DNA of 64,000 nt from the NCBI GenBank assembly GCA_963555775.3, contig CAUVWY020000004.1, forward strand, positions 186,001 through 250,000, written 5' to 3'. The notes below the pieces were generated by a model. It did no database searches and had not been told where the DNA came from. It saw nothing but the letters and a program-made list of their open reading frames with translations. Positions within the stretch are counted from its first letter, which is position 1; every line of letters begins with the position of its first letter. Made by a program: the position numbers and the translations under genes. Positions 35,905 through 45,149 of the stretch are shown piece after piece. This stretch comes from JAJEDW01 sp963555775. GTDB taxonomy: Bacteria; Acidobacteriota; Terriglobia; 20CM-2-55-15.

Positions 35905-37062
35905 TTGACGCTGAAAGTTTCAAACAGGGGAGCGATCCCTCCGTTCATCGTGATGGACGTGATGCAGGCCGCTTCGGAAAGGGAAGCCCTGCGGAAGGCG
36001 GTTTACCACCTCGAAGTGGGGCAGCCGGGAACGCGGGCGCCGTCCGGGGTACTCGATGCCGCGCACCGCGCCCTCCGCGAGCATCGTCTCGGTTACACGG
36101 TCGCCCTGGGAATACCGGAACTGAGGTCCGCCATTGCCGCGCATTATCGGGATTACTACGGTATCGATGTCGATTCGGAACAGGTGGTGGTGACGACCGG
36201 TTCGTCCACGGGTTTCCTTCTGTCGTTCCTGTCGGCATTCGACGTTGGCGACCGGGTCGCGATGGCGTCACCGGGATACCCGTGTTATCGCAACATCCTT
36301 AACGCACTCGGCATCGACCCGGTCCTGCTGATGGTGGGGGACGAGCATCGCTTCCAGCCCACGCCTGAATTGCTCGACGAGGCCGAGCGGCGGGGCGGGC
36401 CACTCGACGGCCTGATCGTCGCGAGTCCGTCCAACCCCACCGGCACGATGCTGGACGCGGAGGCGCTCGGCGGCTTGTCGTCGTATTGCAGGGACAACGA
36501 CATCCGATTGATTTCGGACGAGATCTACCACGGCATCACCTATGGCCAAAAAGCCGCGACGGCACTTGCTTTCGGCAACCAGTCGATCGTGATCAACAGC
36601 TTCTCCAAGTACTATTCGATGACGGGTTGGCGGCTGGGATGGATGATCGTTCCCCGGGACATCTTCCGCGCGGTCGAGTGCCTGGCGCAAAACCTGTTCA
36701 TCTCGCCGCCGTCGCTTTCGCAGTTCGCCGCCGTCGCGGCGTTCGACTGCGCCGATGAACTCGACCGCAATGTCACCCGGTATGCCGCCAATCGGGCGCT
36801 GCTTCTGGGGGAACTGCCCCAGGCGGGTTTCGACCGCTTGGCGCCGGTCGACGGTGCCTTCTACATCTACGCCGACGTGGGCGAACGGACCACCGACAGC
36901 GTGTCCTATTGCACCCGGATCCTCGACGAAACCGGAGTGGCCGTCACGCCGGGAGTCGACTTCGACCCGGATCGGGGAAACCGCTTCATTCGCTTCTCTT
37001 ACGCGGAGTCGACCGAAACCATCGCCGCCGCCGCATCCGCGCTGATCGACTGGCAAGGGTAG
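35905..37062 (+). CDS. PLP-dependent aminotransferase, class I/II
   Basis: A 385-residue fold-type I enzyme. The PLP lysine is in NSFSKYYSMTGWRLGWM (about 233). The cofactor-binding Asp/Tyr segment is LISDEIYHGITYG, the ASPSNPTGTML motif precedes it, and the C-terminal Arg is in RFIRFSYA. Start TTG 35905 is preceded by GAAGGACA and gives the usual N-terminus SNRGAIPPFIVMDVMQAA. Substrates of such enzymes range over Asp, Ala and aromatic amino acids. The preceding cyclodeaminase-like gene suggests keto/amino acid exchange in one pathway. Confidence 0.92.
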   Translation: MTLKVSNRGAIPPFIVMDVMQAASEREALRKAVYHLEVGQPGTRAPSGVLDAAHRALREHRLGYTVALGIPELRSAIAAHYRDYYGIDVDSEQVVVTTGSSTGFLLSFLSAFDVGDRVAMASPGYPCYRNILNALGIDPVLLMVGDEHRFQPTPELLDEAERRGGPLDGLIVASPSNPTGTMLDAEALGGLSSYCRDNDIRLISDEIYHGITYGQKAATALAFGNQSIVINSFSKYYSMTGWRLGWMIVPRDIFRAVECLAQNLFISPPSLSQFAAVAAFDCADELDRNVTRYAANRALLLGELPQAGFDRLAPVDGAFYIYADVGERTTDSVSYCTRILDETGVAVTPGVDFDPDRGNRFIRFSYAESTETIAAAASALIDWQG

Positions 37063-37231
37063 GGTAGCTACGGTCCCGTTCGGATAGCGGCCTTCATCCT
37101 GTGGCAATTTCATGGCGAGCGAGATTTGTCGGCGACCCGCGCTTGTTCGTCCATCGGTCCACTCACTCGGCGCAATTCACAAAAAGGCCAAAAAATTTGT
37201 AACTTCTTCGGACAACGTGGATCACTAAGAC

Positions 37232-37729
37232 GTGAGCGAAAAGACAACGGCGATCGGTTTTCACGATGTCTACGCAAAGTACTCGAAGGATGTTTACCGA
37301 TTTTCACTATATCTCTCGGGCGACGCGGGGATGGCCGAAGATCTCACCGCTGAAGCTTTTCTCCGGATGTGGCAGGGGGGCGGGTTGAGCCGGGCCGCTA
37401 ACGTCAAGGCGTATCTTTTGACGATTGTCCGCAATCTCTATCTGCACGAACTTCGGCATATTCGCCGCAACCGTCCCTTGGCCGACCCGATGCCACAGGC
37501 TGGGTCTTTATCAAGAGAAATCGAAGCGCGCGAAGAGTTGCGGACTGTGATGACGGAACTGGGAGTGTTGCCGGAGGTCGATCGGTCTGCCCTGTTGCTG
37601 CGAGTCAATGACGGATTACCGTACGACCAGATTGCGGCAATCCTCGGGATCACCATTGCGGCGGCGAAGGTGAAAGTGCATCGGGCCCGCATGCGGCTGG
37701 CGAGGGTGCGGGCAAGGAGTGGAACATGA
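37232..37729 (+). CDS. ECF-type RNA polymerase sigma factor
   Basis: A 165-residue sigma-70 family protein with region 2 (FHDVYAKYSKDVYRFSLYLSG...DLTAEAFLRMW) and region 4 (LPEVDRSALLLRVNDGLPYDQIAAILGI...KVKVHRARMRL), and no region 3. GTG 37232 is the likely start. It overlaps the downstream gene by four bases (ATGA), the usual coupling with an anti-sigma factor. The upstream sequence TTTGTAACTTCTTCGGACAA might hold its own promoter, since ECF factors are often autoregulated; this is not certain. Confidence 0.93.
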   Translation: MSEKTTAIGFHDVYAKYSKDVYRFSLYLSGDAGMAEDLTAEAFLRMWQGGGLSRAANVKAYLLTIVRNLYLHELRHIRRNRPLADPMPQAGSLSREIEAREELRTVMTELGVLPEVDRSALLLRVNDGLPYDQIAAILGITIAAAKVKVHRARMRLARVRARSGT

Positions 37730-38379
37730 AGGAAATCAGTCGAAACGTCATTCGGGATCTGTTGCCGGTCTATTTGGCCGGAGAGGCGAGCAGGGAAACC
37801 CGATCCCTCGTTGAGGAATTCCTGGCCAGGGATCCGGAATTGCGCGAACTGGCCGAGGCCGAGGGCTCGCCGTTGCCCCAGTTGGCGCTGACGCTGGATT
37901 CCGACGAACAGGAGAAGCGAGCTCTGGATCGAACGTGCAGGCTTCTATCGAAGATGAACGTGCTTATGGGCGTTTCCCTGGTTCTTTCGACCGTGCCTTT
38001 GATTATCCATGGGTTTGTCTACGGGTCCCAGAGCATCCCGGTTGGGGGCCTTGAGCCCGGGATCGTTGCGATGACAATCGCAGTCGCGGGTGCTTCGATC
38101 GGTTGGGGGCTCTTTTTCCGGATACGCCAGCGCCTGCAGGTGACGGGATTGCAGCCTCAGGGGGGTTGGGGCAGACGCATTCTGTGGGCAAATATGGGGT
38201 TCCTTTATTCCCTCGCGGTTGGAACGGTCATTACGAGTTGGATGGGTTGGTCCTGGGACCATGTGCCCCTCTATGCGATGTTTGCAGGGTTAGTGTTCGT
38301 CATGCTTGGAGACCATTTTGGTCAGGTGCCGACACCGGAGGATATTGCCAAGCCGATAAGTCTCTTCGATCGGGAGTAG
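37726..38379 (+). CDS. Membrane anti-sigma factor, zinc-less
   Basis: A 217-residue protein. The N-terminal 65 residues (ISRNVIRDLLPVYLAGEASRETRSLVEEFL) match the helical anti-sigma domain but lack the His-x3-Cys-x2-Cys zinc motif. Three or four transmembrane helices follow (about 85-105, 112-132, 150-172 and 178-198). It overlaps the sigma gene stop, so the sigma factor is probably held at the membrane until a signal arrives. No sensor domain is seen outside the membrane. Confidence 0.82.
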   Translation: MKEISRNVIRDLLPVYLAGEASRETRSLVEEFLARDPELRELAEAEGSPLPQLALTLDSDEQEKRALDRTCRLLSKMNVLMGVSLVLSTVPLIIHGFVYGSQSIPVGGLEPGIVAMTIAVAGASIGWGLFFRIRQRLQVTGLQPQGGWGRRILWANMGFLYSLAVGTVITSWMGWSWDHVPLYAMFAGLVFVMLGDHFGQVPTPEDIAKPISLFDRE

Positions 38380-38496
38380 CTGCGACGACCGCCGTGTCGG
38401 GAGCCCGGGAGAGCGCGTTCGAGAGCGCATGGAGGGCACCCCGATACGGTCCGCGGTTTCCAGCCCCGGTTGCGCCGGGCGGCGGCAAACTGCATA

Positions 38497-39099
38497 GTGG
38501 GCATCGTGAACAGACTGGGCAACTGGTTGGCCGGGAGCGTGGCCACCCTGGGACCGTGGGGACTTTTTCTGGTGGCGCTGGGCGACTCCGCCTTCATCCC
38601 GCTGCCGCAGGGTGTGGACTTCCTGCTCATCACGCAGGCGATTGCCGCTCCATCGACGGCTTATTTTGCCGCGGCCCTGGCGGTTTCGGGCTCCTTGCTC
38701 GGTTCCTGGATTCTCTATTCTATTGCCCGCCGCGGCGGCGAAATCGTATTGCGCAAGAAGGCGTCCACGGGAGGCGTCGAGAACATCCGGCGTCAGATCG
38801 ACCGGTACGGGGCTCTCGTATTGATCCTTCCGACGATGATTCCAGTGCCGTTGCCGATGAAGTTGTTTGTGATCGGCGCCGGTGTCTTTCAGATGAAGCG
38901 CGTGCATTTTCTTGCCGCTGTCGGCCTTGCACGCTGCGTTCGTTATTTTGGAGAAGCCTTCGTTGCCGTGCGGTACGGCCCGCGAACGACGGACCTCATC
39001 GCGGAAAACCTCGTTGCGGGGCTCATCGCCGCCGCCGTCCTCATCGCCTCGTTCTTTCTGATCCATCGCTGGAGCACGCGCCGGTTGACGGAAGGTTGA
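38497..39099 (+). CDS. DedA/VTT-family membrane protein
   Basis: About 200 residues with several membrane segments and the VTT signature region: LGDSAFIPLPQGVDFLLI near the N-terminus, GSLLGSWILYSIARRGGE, then DRYGALVLILPTMIPVPLPMKLFVIGAGVFQM. DedA-family proteins help recycle lipid carriers or keep membrane potential. The start is uncertain: GTG 38497, GTG 38506 or TTG 38470, none with a clear ribosome binding site. A short slippage-type repeat of GGTTGAC(C)GAA words follows the stop (39086-39132). Confidence 0.85.
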   Translation: MGIVNRLGNWLAGSVATLGPWGLFLVALGDSAFIPLPQGVDFLLITQAIAAPSTAYFAAALAVSGSLLGSWILYSIARRGGEIVLRKKASTGGVENIRRQIDRYGALVLILPTMIPVPLPMKLFVIGAGVFQMKRVHFLAAVGLARCVRYFGEAFVAVRYGPRTTDLIAENLVAGLIAAAVLIASFFLIHRWSTRRLTEG

Positions 39100-39164
39100 C
39101 GGAAGTTGGACCGAAGGTTGACCGAAGGAGGATAGGAGATGGGGGCCGGGCTGGTTTCTCCCTG

Positions 39165-39430
39165 GGCCTCTTGCCCGCACCCGGCTTGCCTCCATCCTCA
39201 ATATGGCGCCCTGGGAACGCGGGCATCCTGCCCGCAAAGGTCAGTCCCGATCCTGAATATTGAGCCGCTTGGGCTTGGCCTGCTTCTGCAATGCGTCAGG
39301 GGAAAGAGAAGAGCGGGCAGGATGCCCGCGTTCAACGGCGCGTTCCTCGCGCCGGGCGCGTAGCGGCGTGTTCCTCACGCCGGATCAAGCGCGCCAAGGC
39401 CTGAAGGTTTCTCACCGAACTGGAAGTCAG
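39165..39430. repeat. Dispersed mosaic hairpin repeat cluster
   Basis: One of the most complete copies. GCGGGCATCCTGCCCGC (39219) is followed by GTCAGTCCCGATCCTGAATA, TTGGCCTGCTTCTGCAATGC, GCGGGCAGGATGCCCGC (39313), GGCGCGTTCCTCGCGCC, GGCGTGTTCCTCACGCC (39365-39381) and GATCAAGCGCGCC with CCTGAAGGTTTCTCACCGAA. The order matches the copies near 31.8 and 54.5 kb. Confidence 0.88.
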
Positions 39431-39450
39431 CGCGGGCGAGTTGAAGTCGC

Positions 39451-40764
39451 TCAACCCGGTTGTGCGGTGCGGACCGGTCCCTCGGGGGCGCCGAGCGAGT
39501 CGGTGAGGATGCCTTCCTCTCCTTCGGTTTTCGCGATGATGACCGCGCCGCATGAATCGCTGAAGACGTTGATCGACGTACGGACCATGTCCAGAATCCG
39601 GTCCGTGACCAGAATGAGTCCCACGGCCTCGATCGGCAGTCCGATGGCCGACAGGATGATCGTGATGGCCACCAGGCTCGCCGCAGGAATTCCGGCAACG
39701 CCGATGGAAGTGACCAGGGCGAGGAACACGACCGTGAACTGTTCGGTGAAACCCAGTTGGAGTCCATAGGCCTGGGCGAGAAACATGGCGGCGACACATT
39801 CGTAGAGCGCCGTTCCGTCCATGTTGACGGTCGCCCCCAGAGGCAGGACAAAGCTGGTTGTTCGATTGGAGACCCCCGCGTTCTGTTCGACGCACTTCAT
39901 GGTGAGGGGAAGAGTGGCCGAAGAGGACGCGGTGGAAAACGCCGTGAGCATGGCCGACGACATCGCGCGGTAGTGGCGCCACGGGTTGACCCGGGCAACC
40001 AGCCACAGCAGCAGGGGCAGGGTGATCAATGCGTGGCCCAGCAAACTGAACAAGGCGGTCAGGAAGAACGCCAGGAGTGGTCGAAACGCATTGAACCCCG
40101 TTTGGGCGACTTCTTCGGCCACCAGTCCGAAAACGCCGAGGGGCGTGAACCGCATCACCCACATCGTGATACGCATCATGGTCTCGAAGATGCCGTTCGC
40201 AAAATGGGTGATGGTTTCGGACAGAGGTCCCGGAACGAAGTTGACGAAGTAGCCGAACAGGATGCTGAAGAAAATCAGGCCCAGCATTTCGCCCTGCGCC
40301 GCCGCACTGACGATGTTGACCGGGATCATCCTCTGGAAGAGCCCGGCCAGGTCTCCGGCGCCGCGGCCTTCGACTTGCGCGACCACGTCGTCGGTGGATT
40401 CTTCGAGGCCGAGAACCTGACCGGCGGGTTGGCCGTCGATAATGCCCGGCGCGATGAGATTGACCGCCAGCAGACCCAAGGAGATCGCCAACAAACTCGT
40501 CGCGATGTAATAGCCGGCGGTCTTGAGACCCAGGCGGCCGAGGTCGCTTCCGGAACCGAGACCGGCAACACCGCTGATGATCGACGACATGATCAGCGGG
40601 ACGATCAACATCTGAAGGGCCCTGAGGAAGAGCGTGCCGAGAAAGTCGTATACGGCTATCACCGAGACGCCCAGGAACGTCGCGTCGGGGCCCGTAATGA
40701 GGCCGGCCGTAATCGCCACCGCGATCGCGATCAGAATCTGCCAGTGCAGTTTGAGTCTGGTCAC
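39451..40764 (-). CDS. Dicarboxylate/amino acid:cation symporter (DAACS family)
   Basis: A 437-residue inner-membrane transporter of the GltP/DctA fold with eight helices and two hairpins. Signature words are the serine-rich hairpin AFSTASSSATLPLTMKC, the cation site NMDGTALYE, and RILDMVRTSINVFSD, where TM8 has the substrate Asp and Arg. Substrate is an acidic amino acid or C4 dicarboxylate with Na+ or H+; the sequence does not decide which. Length is typical. The start ATG 40764 gives MTRLKLHWQILIAIAVAI. Confidence 0.94.
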   Translation of the reverse strand: MTRLKLHWQILIAIAVAITAGLITGPDATFLGVSVIAVYDFLGTLFLRALQMLIVPLIMSSIISGVAGLGSGSDLGRLGLKTAGYYIATSLLAISLGLLAVNLIAPGIIDGQPAGQVLGLEESTDDVVAQVEGRGAGDLAGLFQRMIPVNIVSAAAQGEMLGLIFFSILFGYFVNFVPGPLSETITHFANGIFETMMRITMWVMRFTPLGVFGLVAEEVAQTGFNAFRPLLAFFLTALFSLLGHALITLPLLLWLVARVNPWRHYRAMSSAMLTAFSTASSSATLPLTMKCVEQNAGVSNRTTSFVLPLGATVNMDGTALYECVAAMFLAQAYGLQLGFTEQFTVVFLALVTSIGVAGIPAASLVAITIILSAIGLPIEAVGLILVTDRILDMVRTSINVFSDSCGAVIIAKTEGEEGILTDSLGAPEGPVRTAQPG

Positions 40765-40867
40765 AGAGAAACCACCAATGGAGACAGTGGGAACAAGCGC
40801 CCCGACGTTATCGGAGTGCGGTGCGATGTTATCGGCATGGCATCCGGGAAGTCAAAGAACCTTCACG

Positions 40868-41008
40868 TTACGGACGGGTGCGCTTTCGTTCACCCTGCAG
40901 TTCGGCCACCGACAAGCCGCCCGAAGCGCAACACCCAGGCCGGCGTGAATAAAACGCTGTGAGGGCGCGGTCGATTCGACCCAGGAATTTTCGTATCCGG
41001 TTCCACAT
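40868..41008 (-). CDS. Small ORF upstream of the symporter
   Basis: A 46-residue frame starting MWNRIRKFLGRIDRALTAFY and ending GERKRTRP, with a GGGGG-type ribosome binding site six bases before ATG 41008. It lies on the symporter strand 103 bases upstream of it. The basic, amphipathic start is plausible for a real small protein, but the C-terminal half looks random. It could also be a chance frame. No family recognised. Confidence 0.3.
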   Translation of the reverse strand: MWNRIRKFLGRIDRALTAFYSRRPGCCASGGLSVAELQGERKRTRP

Positions 41009-41049
41009 ATCAACCCCCGTTGAATTTGTCTGCTCACAGAAGGTTACCA

Positions 41050-41345
41050 CCAGGCGCGCGTCAGCGCGCCCTGGGAACGTGGGCATCCTGCCCGCAAATT
41101 CTTGCGCGCAGCAGCGCGCCCTGGCGCTTGATCCGGCGTGAGGAACACGCCGCTACGCGCGCGGCGCGAGGAACGCGCCTTAGAACGTGGGCATCCTGCC
41201 CGCAAATTCTTGCGCGCAGCAGCGCGTTCCTCGCGCCAGATGAAGCGCGCGTTAAGGCCTGAAGGTTACTGACTGAATCGGAATACGGTGCGGACGAAGG
41301 GTGGGAACGGGCCGGCCTGAAGGTTTCTGATTGAGGTGGAAGATG
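41050..41345. repeat. Dispersed mosaic hairpin repeat cluster
   Basis: Contains two GTGGGCATCCTGCCCGC hairpins (41079 and 41187), each followed by AAATTCTTGCGCGCAGCAGC. It also has GGCGTGAGGAACACGCC (41135-41151) with GGCGCGAGGAACGCGCC after it, and the tail word CCTGAAGGTTTCTGATTGA. The two hairpin blocks look like an internal duplication of about 108 bases. Confidence 0.87.
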
Positions 41346-41472
41346 CCGCGGCCCCAGAATTTGCGTGACTCGAAGTGGAGTCTGTCTTTAACATGTGCCG
41401 AATCAGTTGCGTAACCCGCGAATGCGGCCCGAACGGGAAAACGCTGCAGTCGCAGACAACCCGGAGGTTTCC

Positions 41473-42729
41473 ATGCACGCCAGATCCATGATTGTCTTAC
41501 TGCTTTCGATAGTTGTCCTGGTCGCGGCAGCCTGTGCGCCCGAGCCGGCCGAGGACGCCCAGGACGGTTCGAACGCCACGCTGTACGAGGGCGCCACGCT
41601 CATCGTCGGTGATGGCAGCGCCCCGGTCGAAAACTCCGCCTTCCTGGTCGAGGATGGCATGTTCACCGCGGTGGGCGCCAGCGGAGAACTCGATGTTCCC
41701 GACGGAGCCGCGCGAGTGGACCTGACGGGACAGACGGTCATGCCGGCCATTGTCGATGCCCATAAACACGTGGCCACCACGCGAGACGAACTGGTCGGTC
41801 AACTCGAGCAATTTGCCTACCACGGAGTCGGGGTCGTGATGAGCCTGGGACAGGACGGCGAACTGGCGTTCGAGGTGCAGGAGGAACGCATCCCCGGCGC
41901 CGCCAGACTTCTCAGCGCGGGCCGGGGACTCACGATGCCGGAACCCGGCCGGTCGGAAGCCCCGTATTGGGTCTCGAATGAAGAGGAAGCGCGCGCCGCG
42001 GTCCAGGAACTGGCCACCCAACCCGTCGATCTCATCAAGATCTGGGTCGACGACCGAAATGGAACGTACGAAAAGCTGAGTCCTGCGCTCTACGGCGCCA
42101 TCATCGACGAAGCGCACAACAACGGCCTCCGGGTGACGGCCCATATCTTCGCGCTCGAAGACGCCAAGGGTCTGCTCGAAGCCGGCATTGACGCGTTTGC
42201 GCACGGCGTGCGGGATCAGGATGTCGACGACGAGTTCGTCGCCATGGTCCAGGAACGTCCCGACGTCGTTCTTGTTCCCAACATGCCCAACCGTGGTGTC
42301 GCCGTGGATCTCAGCTGGCTCGCCGGCGCGATCCCGGCCGAACAACTGGAGCAAATGCAGGCCAACTCAACCGACCAGCCAGAGGCCCAGGAGACGTTCG
42401 GTATTCAGGCCCGTAATCTGGCGCGGCTGAACGAGGCGGGAATGCGTATTGCCCTCGGCACCGACGGGAGCACGCCCTATGCGCCCCATCTGGAAATGGA
42501 GGACATGGTGGCGTCGGGAATGACCCCGGCGGAAGTCATTGCGGCCGCGACCGGCAACGCCGCTGAATTTTTGGGAGTGGACGACGCGGGTACCGTTGCG
42601 GCGGGCAAGAGCGCCGACTTCATCGTTCTGGATGCCAATCCTCTCGATGACATTACCAACACCCGCTCGATCGCTTCGGTCTACATCATGGGCGACATGG
42701 TCGACCGGGAATCGATGATGCAGGAATAG
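41473..42729 (+). CDS. Lipoprotein amidohydrolase
   Basis: A 418-residue metal-dependent hydrolase of the amidohydrolase superfamily, exported as a lipoprotein (lipobox VAAAC at about residues 17-21). The first metal motif is altered to VDAHKHVATT rather than HxH. Later sites are IKIWVDD, RVTAHIFALEDA, DAFAHGV and ALGTDGSTPYAP. It resembles imidazolonepropionase-like exported amidohydrolases that cleave cyclic amides or dipeptide-like substrates. GGAGG six bases before ATG 41473 fixes the start. The stop is followed by a bidirectional terminator. Confidence 0.88.
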   Translation: MHARSMIVLLLSIVVLVAAACAPEPAEDAQDGSNATLYEGATLIVGDGSAPVENSAFLVEDGMFTAVGASGELDVPDGAARVDLTGQTVMPAIVDAHKHVATTRDELVGQLEQFAYHGVGVVMSLGQDGELAFEVQEERIPGAARLLSAGRGLTMPEPGRSEAPYWVSNEEEARAAVQELATQPVDLIKIWVDDRNGTYEKLSPALYGAIIDEAHNNGLRVTAHIFALEDAKGLLEAGIDAFAHGVRDQDVDDEFVAMVQERPDVVLVPNMPNRGVAVDLSWLAGAIPAEQLEQMQANSTDQPEAQETFGIQARNLARLNEAGMRIALGTDGSTPYAPHLEMEDMVASGMTPAEVIAAATGNAAEFLGVDDAGTVAAGKSADFIVLDANPLDDITNTRSIASVYIMGDMVDRESMMQE

Positions 42730-42738
42730 ATGATGGGT

Positions 42739-42764
42739 GGAGCCCCCTCACCAGCGGGGGCTCC
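42739..42764. terminator. Bidirectional terminator between converging genes
   Basis: GGAGCCCCC and GGGGGCTCC form a 9-bp stem around TCACCAGC in the 47-base gap between the amidohydrolase (plus) and the TPR gene (minus). Confidence 0.75.
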
Positions 42765-42776
42765 AAATGCCGGAGG

Positions 42777-44417
42777 CTAAAACCTCGAACCCCGAATCCA
42801 GGTATCCGACCGGGCCCAGCTTCGGTCGAGATCCGCATCCACTTCAGGTGAAGTCCGACCCTGCGACTCGATGGCCGCCTTGAGCCCCACCAACGACCAG
42901 CCATTGTGGGGATGGTGGTCGAGTTCGTCCCTGTAAACGCGCTCCGCTTCGCCATATCGTCCGGCTTCGAGCAGGGCCGCGCCCAGCCAATGGCCCGCCG
43001 CGAAGGGCAGGGGCTCGGGTTCGTCGTATTCGAGCGCGTCATAGCGTTCGGCGGCACGCTCGAAAGACCGAATGGCCTCGTCAAGGTCGCCCTCGGCCCG
43101 ATGGATTTCACCTTCGAGGATGCCCGCGACCGTGCCCAGAAGGTTTTCCGCGGAATGATTCCTGAAGCCCACCTCGGATTCCGTCCCGTCCAACACCCGG
43201 TCCAGATAGGCCCGGGCAAACCCGATGTCGCCGTTGCGCAGTTGGGCATAACCCTGGGCAAAATCCCACATGCCGGCCGCAATCGGGTCTTCGCCCCGGT
43301 CGGCGACCTGGGGGATTTCGTCGAATCGTCCGAATCGCACCAGCGTCAGAACGTGGAACATGTTGCTCCCGGTCAACTTGGCGTAATCCTTCCCGGCCTG
43401 GATGGCGATGGCCCCCTGGCCGTCCATCGATGCGGCGAACAGCAACATGTGCAGGTTGTGTTGGGGATAGATCGCGAATCCCTCGCCGACGTCGGCCTTT
43501 AGATCCGAGTGCCACGCCTGGATATTGGCGCGGACGGAATCGCCCCAACGGCCAATTTCGTTCCAGGTGTGCGAGGGCATGTGATTGATGTGGCTGGCGC
43601 CCGGGATCGAATTTCCGATGTATTCGGCGCACCCCTCGGCCAACCCGGGATCGGGCGTCGACTCGGTCGCATGAATATAAAGGTGGCATGCGCCCACGTG
43701 GCGGATGTCCTTTTCGAGAACTCCTTCGAGCACGCCGTGAATTTGTTGCAGGTTGGGGTCGTCCAGTTCACGGGTGCCCCGGCGGGGCTCGAGCAGGAAC
43801 AGCGCTTCCGCGTACAGCGTCCCGGCGTCCAGATCGTCCGGATACCGTTCGTACAGCCCGCGCATGGCTTCGGCGTACGGCTGGTCCTGGTCCCGGCGGT
43901 TTTCCGGATCGAAGTCGGGGACGTATCGGACGGCCATGGCATCGATGAATGCCCGTTCGGTTTCGGATGCGTGGTCCGGCGCCAATTCCATCGCCCTTTG
44001 TATGGCGGCATAGGCGTGGGGAGCTTCGCGGGGAAGCATCGCGCCGTTCAGATACGAGCCCCAGGTCCAGGCCTCGCCCCAGAAGCAGATCGCGCAGTCG
44101 GGGTCGAGCCTCGCCGCTTCGCGGAATGCGCGCGTGGCGTCTTCCTTGGCGAACGCGTACATCATTTGAAATCCCTGGTCGAAGTAGGCCTGAGCCTCGG
44201 GATTCGACGAAGAGATCGGGCGGCTGAAGCTGCCGAGAGCCTTCGTGTAGAGGGGCATCGGTTCACTGAAGCTTTCGGGCAATGCCGGCGGATCTTGCCG
44301 GCCGAAGGCCACCGGGGCAAACGCCAGAATGGTTACGGTAAGCAGAGCCGTTGTCACGGTGAACGGAAAGATAAGGGATTTTCTGGGTCTATTCCTGGGT
44401 CTATATATCGGAACCAT
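42777..44417 (-). CDS. Exported TPR protein of unknown function
   Basis: About 546 residues starting at ATG 44417 (MVPIYRPRNRPRKSLIFPFT), with a hydrophobic export segment at about 14-36. The mature part begins with AYFDQGFQMMYAFAKEDATRAFREAARLDPDCAICFWGEAWTWG-type helices, then repeated TPR-like hairpins to the end. Conserved words are FNQG-like FDQGFQMMYAF, CHLYIHATE and HINHMPSHTWNEIGRW. The many His, Cys and Trp residues in fixed places suggest a family with a specific function rather than a plain scaffold. The frame extends upstream across the divergent gene, but that part is not credible. Confidence 0.82.
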   Translation of the reverse strand: MVPIYRPRNRPRKSLIFPFTVTTALLTVTILAFAPVAFGRQDPPALPESFSEPMPLYTKALGSFSRPISSSNPEAQAYFDQGFQMMYAFAKEDATRAFREAARLDPDCAICFWGEAWTWGSYLNGAMLPREAPHAYAAIQRAMELAPDHASETERAFIDAMAVRYVPDFDPENRRDQDQPYAEAMRGLYERYPDDLDAGTLYAEALFLLEPRRGTRELDDPNLQQIHGVLEGVLEKDIRHVGACHLYIHATESTPDPGLAEGCAEYIGNSIPGASHINHMPSHTWNEIGRWGDSVRANIQAWHSDLKADVGEGFAIYPQHNLHMLLFAASMDGQGAIAIQAGKDYAKLTGSNMFHVLTLVRFGRFDEIPQVADRGEDPIAAGMWDFAQGYAQLRNGDIGFARAYLDRVLDGTESEVGFRNHSAENLLGTVAGILEGEIHRAEGDLDEAIRSFERAAERYDALEYDEPEPLPFAAGHWLGAALLEAGRYGEAERVYRDELDHHPHNGWSLVGLKAAIESQGRTSPEVDADLDRSWARSDTWIRGSRF

Positions 44418-44586
44418 TGGACCTCGAGCCTCCGGGCTTACGTCCCCCGGCGTCCGGAAATCGCGCCTGGGTTCGTGCCATGGTCCCCATCCGGGAGTGA
44501 GCCTGTCGGGGGACGTTTCGGTTTCCTGTATTACTTTGGAACAAGCGATTGTCGCACAAGCGCGCCGGTGGGATATAGTCGCTAAT

Positions 44587-45129
44587 GTGACGTCAAGGAT
44601 CGCCGCTTTCTGTGTCGCATCGTGCTTTGCCCTGGTATCGCCGCTCGAGGGACGCCAGGCCGAACCCGCCCTTCCCGGCACCACCCGTGTCGTTCTGGAG
44701 GCGGCGTTCTTCATGAATGAAGCGGTCGAGCTCTTGCGCGAACACTCCACGCAGGAGTTGTCGCGTCAGCGCATGGAGGCCTGGTCGGATCAACTCCAGT
44801 ACCTGGGGTCGCAGACGCGAGGCGACGAGGTGACCGAAGGATACGTCACCCGGTTTCCCGAAACCTTTGTATCGATCACCCTGTTTTTCGATCGCGAACT
44901 CGATGTTCTGGAAAATGTCCACGTCGTGATAAGCCCGGGAATGTGGTCCCGCGCTCTCGGGATGATCGAAGAGTCGTTTTCAACCGAGGAAATCGGGATC
45001 GAACCCCTGAGATTCGCCTACGTGATCGGTACGGTCGAAGTGGATGAATTCGACGTCGGGGTCTTGCTGACCGAACAGGATTCGGAACTCGGGAAGATAT
45101 ACGCAATCAACTATTTGCGGCCGGAATAG
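44587..45129 (+). CDS. Exported protein of unknown function
   Basis: About 180 residues starting at GTG 44587 (VTSRIAAFCVASCFALVSPL), a signal peptide cleaved near GRQA. The mature part has an amphipathic helix (ELLREHSTQELSRQRMEAW) followed by alternating strands (VSITLFFDREL...VHVVISPGMW...FAYVIGTVEVDEFDVGVLLT). I recognise no family. It is divergent from the TPR gene with a 169-base shared promoter region. The frame is open farther 5' to 44329, but the upstream part overlaps the TPR gene and lacks protein-like character. Confidence 0.6.
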   Translation: MTSRIAAFCVASCFALVSPLEGRQAEPALPGTTRVVLEAAFFMNEAVELLREHSTQELSRQRMEAWSDQLQYLGSQTRGDEVTEGYVTRFPETFVSITLFFDRELDVLENVHVVISPGMWSRALGMIEESFSTEEIGIEPLRFAYVIGTVEVDEFDVGVLLTEQDSELGKIYAINYLRPE

Positions 45130-45149
45130 GCGTATGCGGCCGGATTAAG

